Shown: piece after piece, positions 18,792 to 28,700 of the stretch
Position numbering within the stretch: the stretch's first letter is position 1
Layout of the letters: each line of letters starts with the position of its first letter
Origin: Pseudomonadota bacterium
Lineage (GTDB): Bacteria; Oederibacteriota; Muellerivitia; Muellerivitales; Muellerivitaceae
Assembly (NCBI GenBank): GCA_021324075.1
Contig: JAJPJW010000163.1
Span: 1-33,498, forward strand
DNA: 33,498 nucleotides
Direction of reading: 5' to 3'
Position numbers and translations under genes: made by a program
The notes under the pieces: model-generated
The model's database searches: none
The model's input: the letters and a program-made list of their open reading frames with translations, nothing else
What the model was told of the DNA's origin: nothing

Positions 18792-20264
18792 ATGACCAAG
18801 GGGCTAATCTTGCTCCGAATACTACTCTTGGTGGGGCTCCTCCTCGCCCCCGCCGCAGGGTGGGCGTCGGAGACCCGGGTGGACGCCACCGGGGGCCTGA
18901 CCACCATCCTGGACGACGAAACCACCAACCTGGACCTCTTTTTGGACGGCAACCCCGCCGGCCTGGTTCTCCTGAACACCAAGGACCGCTTCGACCTGGC
19001 CGGGGAATGGTCCTATTCGGACCAGGAAGGCCCCTGGGGGTCCAACAAACAGCAGGTTTTCACCACCATCCCCCGCTATACGGACTCCCCCCTTAAATAT
19101 GAAGGCCTGATGCTCTTCCCCGACCCCCATTGGGCCCTCCAGGTCACCGGGGATACCCTCATCACCCAGGGGGTGCCTTCAGCCAACTATTCGAATGAGA
19201 CCGAAACCGACTCCCAATACCGGGGCATGGTGCGGGTGGCCTACGCCCTTCCCTTTGGGGCCCTGGGGCTGGAAATCATGGATACGGAAAGCGACACCGC
19301 CTATGACGCCGGTCTTTTCAACCCCTATGTGGGCATCACTTCCGGCTCGGCGGCCCAGAACCAGGTCTTCCTCAAATCCGGTTTCATCACCACCTTCCCC
19401 GGCCCCACCTCCCCCCAGGACCCCCGCTGGCAGATGGGCGGCTATTTCGAGACCCAGGTGGGCTCTTCCGACCTCGACAAAAACTTGAATGTGGCCTATT
19501 CGACCCCCCCTCCCTTTACCGTAAGCCAGACCAACACCACCAGCGATTTCACCGATTGGGGCGCCGAACTGCTTTACGAGCTGCCTTCGGTGGCCAAGCT
19601 TCGCTTCACCGCCTCCATGATCAATTCGGACAACAATTTTGAGCAGTCCGTCCCCTTCACCTCCGCTTATTTCGGCAACCTGGTCCATTACCACTTGGCC
19701 CAATACCAGGCCATGACCGTGGGGGGCGCCTTCAAGGTCACCCTGCCCTTCTCGGAAACGGAAAACCTCAAACTGGGGGGGATGGTGAACGGCTTTTTCT
19801 TCAACCAGGACATCCTGCGGGTGGGCGGCACGGTTTCCAGCAACAACCAGAGGGAACAGGTGGCCACCGCTTTCGGGGTGGGACTGGAAAACCCCAAGGA
19901 ATACACCATGGGGCTCCAATGGAAAAGCCTGAGCTATACCAAGGCCAGCGACGTGATCAACATCGGGGGCACCACCTCCTCGGTCTCCGGCACGGGCAAT
20001 TCCTATTACCAACTGGCCTTTGGGGGCGAGAAGTGGGTTTCCTCCACCTGGGCTTTCCGCCTGGGGATCGTGGGGGAAATCGACGACTACGTGGACACGT
20101 CCATCAGCGCCTTGACCACCACCATCGACGCCGGTACGGGAGTCGAGGAGGCCTTCGGCCGGATGGACCTGCGTTTTTGGCTGGGACAATCCAGCGACAT
20201 GGGCAACCAGGCCAATACGATGGGCCTGATCGGCGCCGAAGTTTCAACGACGCTCTTCCTCTAA
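18792..20264 (+). CDS. Putative outer-membrane beta-barrel protein
   Basis: Signal peptide MTKGLILLRILLLVGLLLAPAAGWASE; LFLDGNPAGLVLL motif seen in PorV/FadL-like OM proteins; aromatic-alternating strands; ends STTLFL. ORF opens at 18660, but the signal peptide favours 18792. Confidence 0.7.
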   Translation: MTKGLILLRILLLVGLLLAPAAGWASETRVDATGGLTTILDDETTNLDLFLDGNPAGLVLLNTKDRFDLAGEWSYSDQEGPWGSNKQQVFTTIPRYTDSPLKYEGLMLFPDPHWALQVTGDTLITQGVPSANYSNETETDSQYRGMVRVAYALPFGALGLEIMDTESDTAYDAGLFNPYVGITSGSAAQNQVFLKSGFITTFPGPTSPQDPRWQMGGYFETQVGSSDLDKNLNVAYSTPPPFTVSQTNTTSDFTDWGAELLYELPSVAKLRFTASMINSDNNFEQSVPFTSAYFGNLVHYHLAQYQAMTVGGAFKVTLPFSETENLKLGGMVNGFFFNQDILRVGGTVSSNNQREQVATAFGVGLENPKEYTMGLQWKSLSYTKASDVINIGGTTSSVSGTGNSYYQLAFGGEKWVSSTWAFRLGIVGEIDDYVDTSISALTTTIDAGTGVEEAFGRMDLRFWLGQSSDMGNQANTMGLIGAEVSTTLFL

Positions 20265-20340
20265 AAGCAGTTCACAATGCAAATCAAACCCAAAATCCAA
20301 AAAAACAGGAAATGCCATTCAATTATATGTGGGTCTAAAT

Positions 20341-20381
20341 GCCGTTACTGCGGACTGTCGACTGCGAGCTGCGAACTGCCG
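20341..20381. repeat. Second copy of the heptamer-periodic repeat
   Basis: ACTGCGG ACTGTCG ACTGCGA GCTGCGA ACTGCC; shares the exact 20-mer ACTGCGAGCTGCGAACTGCC with 853-872; abuts the stop of the 20382 gene. Confidence 0.7.
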
Positions 20382-21143
20382 TTAGCGGCGCGGAGTGGGG
20401 GAAGCAACAGGAGCGGCGGCCCGGGGGGCCGAGGCATCCCCTTCGAGACGGATGTTGTCCAGGTAGACGACCACCGGCTGGGTGGCTCCCGTGGTTTCCA
20501 CCCAAAACCGGAGGGACCGGATGTTGCTCAGGTCCAGGCGGTTTTTCGCGATCTCCTCCAAGGGAATGGAAATGTTCGTGACCTTCTTGGGCGTCAGGGA
20601 TTCGGTGTGGTCGAAAAGATAGGCGTGGCTGTCGCCCACTTCCACGTGGCAGGTCACCGGCTGGGCTTGGTCGTTGAAGACGTCCATTTTGAAGTCGGCG
20701 TATTCCTCCCACTCGAAGACCTTGAGGGGGGTGACCGAATTGACGTCCAGGACCATTTCGGGCTGCCATGTAACGGAGGGCGTCGGAACGGGCTCCGGCG
20801 TGGTATTGCTGGCCGCCTGGGAAAGGGTGGCGGGCGCCGAAACCTGGGTTGAAGCGGCGGCGATCGGGGTTGCGGGATAAACAGGGGTGGCGTTGGGCAT
20901 GAACTGGCCCGCCAGCAGGAAGGTGGCCTTGGCGCAGGTCTTGCCATGGGTCTTGTTCTCGGTGGAAGGTTCCACCTTCACGTAACCGCCCGTAGTCCAA
21001 TCGAAATCATCGTTGGGGTTCTCAAAATCCGTGATCATCTGGGTCTTGGCCGTGGTTTTACGCTTGAACCCGTGGGTGAAGCCCAATCCCGCCAGCACGG
21101 CGTAAATGAGGCCGATGGCGAGGAGGATGCCGAGGATTTGCAT
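20382..21143 (-). CDS. Putative membrane-anchored CBM-like (CIA30/CBM11-like) protein
   Basis: N-terminal TM (MQILGILLAIGLIYAVLAGLG) then ITDFENPNDDFDWTTGGYVKVEPSTENKTHGKTCAKATF ... IRSLRFWVETTGATQPVVVYLDNIRLEG. Longer start possible at 21155. Confidence 0.65.
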   Translation of the reverse strand: MQILGILLAIGLIYAVLAGLGFTHGFKRKTTAKTQMITDFENPNDDFDWTTGGYVKVEPSTENKTHGKTCAKATFLLAGQFMPNATPVYPATPIAAASTQVSAPATLSQAASNTTPEPVPTPSVTWQPEMVLDVNSVTPLKVFEWEEYADFKMDVFNDQAQPVTCHVEVGDSHAYLFDHTESLTPKKVTNISIPLEEIAKNRLDLSNIRSLRFWVETTGATQPVVVYLDNIRLEGDASAPRAAAPVASPTPRR

Positions 21144-21296
21144 AAATCTTCCCATATCGTTTCCAGGAAGCAGGGATGTGCGGCAAAGCGGAGGGCATTG
21201 TACCGATTCTCAGAAGTGAAAACAAACAAAATGGAAATCGGCACGGTGCCGACATCCTTAAAATCATAAAAAAGCCGAGGAAAGTTAAGTTTAAAA

Positions 21297-22346
21297 CTAC
21301 TTCTTTTTGGAACCGGAGGACTGGCGCTCGGCGAGTTGGGTGGGCACCAACATCTGGCGGGGCTTCCAGTTGTCAGGGCGGTTGATCTTTTCGATGAGCA
21401 TCCGGGTGGCTTCCACGCTCATGGTGCGGTAATCCTGCCGCACGGTGGTCAGGGAATAGGGCGGTGTGTTGGCTTCGGCGATGTCGTCAAAACCCACCAG
21501 GGCCACGTCCTTGCCCACGGTCAATCCCATTTCCTGGGCCACGTCCCAGGCCCCCAGGGCCATCAGGTCGTTGGAGGCGAAAACAGCCGTGGGCCGGTCG
21601 GGCAGGGCCATCAGCTTGCGCATGGCGGCCGATCCGGATGTCTTGAGGAAATCCCCCTCCACCAGGTAGTTCTCCGGCAGGGGGAGCTTGTGCTTGGCAC
21701 AGGCTTCCTTGAACCCCTCCAGGCGGTCGGCGGCGTTGCGGGAAGTCTTTACCTGGCCCGTAATACAGGCGATTTTCTTATGTCCCAGGCCCGCCAGGTA
21801 ATCCACCACCTGCACCGCCGCGCCCCGGTTGTCGCTGTCCACGTAATCTACGCTGGGATCGGTGGTGCGGTAGCCGATCAGGACCATGGGGATCCGCTGG
21901 TTCATCATCCGGAGCACGTCTTTCTCCTCCAAATAGGGGGAGACCAGCAAAACCCCGTCCACAGCCTTGCTGGAAACCTTCCGGTAGACTTCCTGCGGGT
22001 CGAACACGCCCGAAATGGTGTTGATGAGCAGGCCGTATTGTTTTTCCTGGACCACGTCATTGATGCCGTTGAGCAGGCCCACATACCAGGCGCTTTGCAG
22101 GTTGAACTGGTAACCCTCCATGCTGAAAACCGGGCCCGCCCAGGAGAAAAAGACTTCGATGAGGTTGGTTTGCTTGACCACCAGGCCCCGGGCGATGGGA
22201 TTGGGCTTGAACTGGAGGTCCTCAATGGCCTTCAGGACTTTTTGGCGCGTGTCTTCCAGGACATTGGGGTTGTTGTTCAAGACCCGTGAAACGGTCGAGA
22301 TGGAAACCCCGGCTTTTTGGGCCACATCGTAGATGGTGATGTTCAT
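21297..22346 (-). CDS. LacI-family transcriptional regulator
   Basis: MNITIYDVAQKAGVSISTVSRVLNNNPNVLEDTRQKVLKAIEDLQFKPNPIARGL HTH; periplasmic-binding-like domain with GFDDIAEANTPPYSLTTVRQD. Start at 22346. Confidence 0.95.
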   Translation of the reverse strand: MNITIYDVAQKAGVSISTVSRVLNNNPNVLEDTRQKVLKAIEDLQFKPNPIARGLVVKQTNLIEVFFSWAGPVFSMEGYQFNLQSAWYVGLLNGINDVVQEKQYGLLINTISGVFDPQEVYRKVSSKAVDGVLLVSPYLEEKDVLRMMNQRIPMVLIGYRTTDPSVDYVDSDNRGAAVQVVDYLAGLGHKKIACITGQVKTSRNAADRLEGFKEACAKHKLPLPENYLVEGDFLKTSGSAAMRKLMALPDRPTAVFASNDLMALGAWDVAQEMGLTVGKDVALVGFDDIAEANTPPYSLTTVRQDYRTMSVEATRMLIEKINRPDNWKPRQMLVPTQLAERQSSGSKKK

Positions 22347-22370
22347 AGGCTTCGTTTGTCCTTTGGGAAA

Positions 22371-22393
22371 ATTTTGGGCCAAAGGCCCAAAAT
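22371..22393. promoter_or_regulatory. Perfect 10-bp inverted repeat with 3-nt loop in the lacI leader
   Basis: ATTTTGGGCC AAA GGCCCAAAAT, ending about 25 nt upstream of the lacI ATG. Confidence 0.6.
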
Positions 22394-22457
22394 AAGTCCG
22401 AAAACGATGCGCCCACCCGCAACCTTTGCCGGTCCTTCAAAGCAAGGCTTGGGTTCC

Positions 22458-22473
22458 TTGGTAGCGCTTCCTT
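22458..22473. promoter_or_regulatory. Candidate LacI-family operator
   Basis: TTGGTAGCGCTTCCTT: near-palindrome with central CG, typical of LacI/CcpA-type sites, upstream of lacI. Confidence 0.4.
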
Positions 22474-22579
22474 CAACAGCTTTTCCGCTTTCAGCCGCTT
22501 TCATAACATCGCATGAAAATCCCCCTGGCTGAAAAGAGGGGATTCAACGGCCCGGAAAGGGCCCAGGACCAGCAAAGAA

Positions 22580-22585
22580 ATTATA
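22580..22585 (-). promoter_or_regulatory. Candidate -10 box for lacI
   Basis: Perfect TATAAT on minus strand; no good -35 at 16-18 nt (nearby TTGAAC is too close). Confidence 0.3.
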
Positions 22586-22660
22586 CCTTTCCCGGTTCAA
22601 AAAGACACTTATCGATTCGAAAGGTGGATCCAGAAAGATTAAAAACCTGAATTAATAATA

Positions 22661-22690
22661 AAAAAGGCCCGGGGCAGATGCCCGGGCCTT
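22661..22690 (-). terminator. Intrinsic terminator of the autotransporter gene
   Basis: AAGGCCCGGG GCAGATG CCCGGGCCTT; on the minus strand the stem is followed by TTTTTTATTATT, just past the stop at 22721. Confidence 0.85.
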
Positions 22691-22720
22691 GGATTCAACC
22701 TTTTTTGATTGGTGGACGGC

Positions 22721-25700
22721 TTAGAACCCGAAGTTGACCCCCGCGTCGAAGCTCTGGGAATCATAGTTGGTGATGCCCAGCTTGCCCTCGTACTGCAGGT
22801 AGCCGTTCAGCCCCGCGGCAAAGCGGGCGTTGACCCCCGCCCCCACCAGGATCCCGTCCGTACCCGTCGAGGGGCCGCTCACCGTGAAGTTGCTGGTGGC
22901 CGTGCCCAGGCTGGCGTTCAGGCTGTCCGCGTTGCCCTGGTACACGTGTTCCCAGGCCGCGCTCACATTGGGTGAAAGGATGAATCCCCCTCCCATGTCG
23001 AGGCTCTTGCTGGCCTTAGCGCCCAGGTCGGTCAGGAAGGAGCCTTCCCCCTGGCTGGGGATGCTGGCCGGAGCGAGCGAACCCGTTTCCGTGAAACCAT
23101 TCATCTGCACATAGGTGTATTGGCCCGAGGCAAAGGGCCCCACTTTGGCCTGGTCCACGGTGAAGTCGTAGCCGCCGGACAACTGGCCGCTGTACTCAAC
23201 ACCCTGGGTGCTGCCGTCGGCGGTGCCGCCCAAGGCTGCCCGCTTGGTGCTGTAGTTGTTGAGCCCGCCGGAAACCAGGGCTTCCAGGTGCACCGCGTCG
23301 CGCTGCATCCCACCGTAAAAACCCACCTGCCCGCCGGTCACATCGACCGTGGTGCCGTCGGGCGTGGTGGCCCCGGACTGGGTGAAGGACAGCATCAAGC
23401 CGGCCATCATGCCGTGGCCGAAGCGGCGGTCCATCCCCGCCGTCATGCCGCCGGTGGAAAAGTTGTAGCCCGTGGCGTTGGAACTGCCGGTCAGGCTCCC
23501 GAAGTTGCCCGCCCCGCTCACGAAAACGCCCCAATCATCCGCGCCCGCGGGGGCGGCGGAAGGCTGGTTGGAGGCCGCCGGAGCCGCGTTGTCCGTCTTG
23601 ACGGCCTGGGCGATCATCCGTTCTTCCTCGGCCGAAAGGATGCCCGCGAACATGGGCTCCTGGCCGCTGTTATAGTGCAGTGCGCTGCCGCCCAAACCGA
23701 AGCCCGACCCGCCCATGAGGGCTTCCAGGCGCTGGCCCACCAATTGGGCCTGGGCCTGGGCGTTCGAGAAGCCGATCTGGTAGATGGGCACCAGGCCGCC
23801 CGGGGCGATCAAGTTGTAGTCCCCCGCCAATTGGGAAGCCGTCTGGGTCCCCAGGAAGGCGAAGAGGCCGTAGTACTTGGGGTCCCCCCAAAGGCCGTTC
23901 AAGGCGCTCCCCACCTGGCTTCCGTTGCCCGTGGTGGCCACCGAGGCGAAGTCCGAAGGCACGGCCTCCAACAGCACGTCCGTGGCCTGATAAACCGGCA
24001 TCAGGTTGATGCCCGTGATGGCCGAGGAATAGGTGCCGAAGGAACCCGAAACGCCCGTGGCGTTGACCACCTGGAAGGAGCTTCCGACAGTCGGGGTGAA
24101 GCCGCTGTAGGAAACCACCTGCAGTTTCCCGCCCAAAACCGCCGTACCGCCCACGTTCAACAAATCCCATTGGCCGGCGGTGGTTCCGCCCAGGCCCAGT
24201 TGCAGGGTGCCCGCCGAACCCTGGGCGTAATTGCCTGTTACGCCGATGGTCATAGGGCCCGCGCTGGTCCTCAGGGTACCGCCATAGACCGTCACACCCC
24301 CCGTGCCCAAAGAACCCGTATTGCCCACCAAAAGCGTGCCGCTATAAAGCTTGGTCCCGCCCGAATAGGCAAAGGCGGTAGGAAGGTAGAGGGTGCCATT
24401 ACCCGCTGAATCGGCCACCGACAGGGCGCCCGTACCGCTCAAGTTTCCGTCCCAGGTCACGGCAAAACCGTTCACATCCACTGTGCCACCGGGCGCCAAA
24501 AGGGTCGCCACCTGGACGGTGTCCAGGTTTGCGCCAGCCTGCAGGGCGCCGCCGTTGAAAAGGAGCGTATCGCTGGAACCCAGGCTGGAATCACCTTGGA
24601 TGTCCACCACGCCGCCCGAAAGGGTGGTGGCGCCGCTGTAGCTGTTGGAAGCCCCCAGCGTCAGCATGCCCGGACCGGTTTTTTCCAGGCCCGAATTGCT
24701 TGAAACGGAACCGCTGAAATTGCCGCCACCTACTTGAAGGGTCGAGGTGTTCCCCGATTCATAGAAGTAGCCGGCCCCATTCAACGAGCCGATGGAAACG
24801 GCCGCCGAACCCGAAACCAGGCCCGAACCGCCGTAAACACCCAGGTAGGAATTGGAATCCGCCAGGTTGAGGCTGCCGATGGTGACATAAGCGTTGCCGC
24901 CGTTGCCCCGGATGGTCCCGCTGCCCCCACTGCCGGCATAGACGTCGATATAAGAGCTGCTGGTCAGGCCGGCCGAGGCCATGTTCAGAATGGCATTGCC
25001 GCCGTTGCCGCCGTTGCCCAGGACGTCGCCCGTACCGGCGACGCCGTTGAGGGCGTTGGAGTTCAGGGCTCCATTCACTGATGAGCCGTTTCCTTGGCCC
25101 GCAGCCCCGCCTGAGCCGCCTGAACCGCCGTATTCGTAGAAGTAGGAGCCTGACATGGTCACGGCGCCAAAGGCCATATTGGCATTGCCGCCGTTGCCGC
25201 CTTTACCGCCGGTATTGTCGTTCCCGCCGTTGCCTCCCAGGGCCGTGACGGACGAGGAGGTGTAGTCGTAATAAGGTACGTCAGCGTAAGATTGGACCGA
25301 AGCGTATTGCCCCGAACCCGCTTCCCCGCCCGAACCGCCGGAGCCGGCCTCAAAATAAGCGTAGGCGCCGTTGAGGAAGGTGACCGGACCGGCGTTCAAG
25401 TCCAAATCCCCGCCGTTGCCTCCCAACCCGCCGGTGTTGTTGTTTCCGCCGTTGCCGCCTTGGGCCGTGACGAAAGTGCAGGCCCCGCCCGCATAAGCCC
25501 CGCCACCCGTGCCTGCGTCGCCGCCCGCGCCGCCTGAACCGCCGTAGAAATAGCCGTAGGTGGAATGGTTGAAGGAGAGGGCGCCGAGGGCTAGCGTCAC
25601 GGCGCTTCCCGTACCGCCGATCCCACCCGTGTTTCCGTCGCCGCCGTTGCCGCCCGTCAAGGTGACCGTTTGTCCGTAATAACCGAGCTGGGCCGTGCCG

Positions 25701-28700
25701 CCGTCACCGGCCGAACCGCCCGAACCGCCCGAACTGCCCTCGAAATAAAAATTGGAACTGGTGTCGAGGGAGACCGAGGCGATGGAGACCGAGGCTCCGC
25801 CGCCCGCGCCGCCCAGACCGCCAGTGTTGTTGTCGCCGCCCGTCCCGCCCGTCACGGTCAGGGAAGATCCATACCAATCATCAGTGATCCCTGATGCTAT
25901 GCCCGCACTGCCACCCGATCCACCCGAGCCGCTGTAGAGGTCGAGGTAAGCGGAATTGCTCATTTGGACCGGACCGATGGAAGCCAGCAAGTTTCCTCCC
26001 TGGCCCCCCGTGCCACCCAGGTTGGTGTTCCCGCCGTTCCCGGCCGTCAAGACTTCGTTGGTGACATAGGTGCTGGACTGCAAATAACCGCCGGAGCCCG
26101 CGTTTCCGCCGCTCCCGCCTGTCCCGGGGTCAAAGTAAAGGCCGCCGTCATTGGAAAGATCAGTGGAATCCAATGAGACGAAGGCGTTTCCGCCGTTGCC
26201 TCCCAGCGTTGCCGCAACACTGTTGGACCCGTTGCCGGCCGTGTAATTGTTGTTGGAATCGCCCGAGGAGACATTAAGCGTGGGCGCCGTACCTGTCGAA
26301 CCGCTGGAACCACCGCTGCCGCCGTAAACATACAACTCAGAGTTATCGAGGCGGGCGGTCGTGGTGGTGAAATAGCCGTTGCCGCCGTTCCCCCCGACGC
26401 CCGCGGCATTATCGTAAGCGCCCGAACCGCCCCCCACCTCAAAATAAGCGTTGCTACCCGCGGTGACGGGATGTCCATTGGTCGAAACCGGCTGGCCGTT
26501 GATGGTGATGGGATGGCTGTAGGCGTCGGAAGTTAGGGTCAGGCTGCCCAGGGTGACAAAGCCGTCCCCGCCCGAACCCTCGGTCATGCCGGCCGAGCCG
26601 TAGCCGTAATATCCCCCGCCTCCGTAAATTTCGGCATAGGAGGAGTCGAGTGAAACCGCGCCCGAGACCAAAAGGGTCGCCGCGCCGCCGTTGCCGCTGA
26701 CACCCGGCTGGTTTCCGTTGTTGTATCCGCCGTAGTAGCCTTCGAGGTAAAATTCGCCGGTATTGTAGGTGGAGGTCACGGTCAGGTTGGGCATGAGCGC
26801 CAAAACATAGCCGCCGTTGCCGCCGTTGCCGCCATAGGAAGTCCCGCCGTAACCCGAATAGGCGTAAATTTCGGCGGAGTCGATCGAGACACCCCCCGAG
26901 GACAAGAGCACCGCGTTGCCGCCGGCCCCGCCGTTGCCCGAGCCGTGATCGCTCCCGCCCGTACCGCCATAAATGTAAAATTCGTTGTACTCGCCCACGC
27001 CGGTGACCGGATTGCCGCGGAGGATGACGGGGTCGTAGTAGGTCTGGTAATAGTTATTGGAGGTCAAGGTGAGGCTGCCCACCGAAACCCAACCGGTGCC
27101 GCCCGCGTTCTCCGTGACGCCCGCGCCGGTGTAGCCGCTTCCGGCCGAATAGGCGTAGATTTCCGTATAGCTGGAATCCATCGAAGCAGGTCCTGAAACC
27201 CAAAGGCCGGCGGAACCGCCGCTGCCGCCCAGGCCCAGGCCATTGGAATCGGTATTGACCCCCCCGTTACCCCCGTAAATATAAAGTTCGCCGGTGGAAT
27301 AGGTGGAGGTCAGGTTGAACCCTGAATTCACCGCCAACAAGCCGTTCCCGCCGTTGCCGCCGTTCCCGCCGGCGGAATTCCCGCCCGAACTCGGATCGAT
27401 ATCCAAGTAGGCGGAATCGATGGAGACCGCGCCCGCGGAAAGAAGGGTTGCGCCGCCGCCGTTGCCGCCCACCCCCAGGTTGGAGTCACTCCCGCCCGAA
27501 CCGCCGTAGATGTAAAAATCGCTGTATTGGCCGTTTTGGCTGCCGTTGTAATAGTTGTTGGAAGTCAGGGTGAAGCTTCCCGCCGAAACCCAGCCGCTTC
27601 CGCCCGAACCCTCGGTCACGCCCGCGGTGCCGTAGCCGCTGCCCGCCGAATAGGCGTCCACGTCCGCGTAAGCCGAATCCACCGAGACCGCGCCCGAAAC
27701 CCAAAGCCCGGCCGAGCCGCTGCCGCCGCCCAGGCCCGAACCGTTGTTGCCGCTGTTGGAGCCCCCGTTTCCGCTGTAAAGGTACAAGTCGCCGGTATTG
27801 TAGGTGGAAGTGAGGGTGAAGTTCGAGTTGGTGGCCAGCAAGCCGTTCCCGCCGCTTCCGCCGTTGGCCCCATTGGCCGATCCCGCGCTTCCGCCCTCGA
27901 GTTGCAATTCGGAGGAGTCGATGGAAACCCCGCCGGCCGAAAGCAGGGTCGCGCCGCCGCCGTTGCCGCCCGCCCCCAGGTCGGAATCGCTCCCGCCCGA
28001 ACCGCCGTAAAGGTAGATGTCGGTGTATTGGCCGTGCCCGAGGCCGTTGTAATAATTCTCAGAGGCCACGCTCAGGCTGCCCACCGAAACCCAGGCGTCA
28101 CCGCCCGAGCCTTCGGTCACGCCCACCGTCCCGTTTCCGTTCGAGGAACTTCCGGCTTCCCACTCAATGCGGCTGGAGTCCACTGAAACCGCCCCGTCCA
28201 CGATCAGGCCCGTACCGCCCCCATTGCCGCCCACACCGTTCGCGCCGCCTAAGTTATAGACATAACCGTCGCCGCCGCCGTTCACGTAGAAATCGGAAGT
28301 GTTGTAAGTGGACGCGACGTTCAAGGACCCGCCGATGGAGGTCCAGGCGTTGCCGCCGTTCCCCGAATTGCCGCCGTAATAAGTATATCCGCCGCCGCCG
28401 CCGTAGACGTTCAGTTCGCTGGAATCCAGAGAGACGGCGCCTGAGCTGAGGAAGAACCCGTTTCCTCCGTTTCCGCCGTTGCCTTGGCCGTAATCGTTGC
28501 CGCCCGTGGTACCGCCCACTTCAAAGTAGGAATAATTGCCGTTCCTATTCCCGTTGTAATAGTTGTTGGAAGTCAGGGCCAGGCTCCCCAGGGAGGCGTA
28601 GGCATCACCGCCCGTTCCCTGGGTCATGCCCGCCGAGCCGTAGCCGTAATTGCCGCTTCCGCCGTCCACATAAACACTGTTTGAGGAATCGATGGAGACC

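Noticed and set aside
19179-20189. 336-aa minus-strand ORF opposite the OMP gene at 18792-20264
   Set aside because: His/Gly/Val-rich antisense translation typical of a mirror frame; the + strand has a signal peptide and barrel features.
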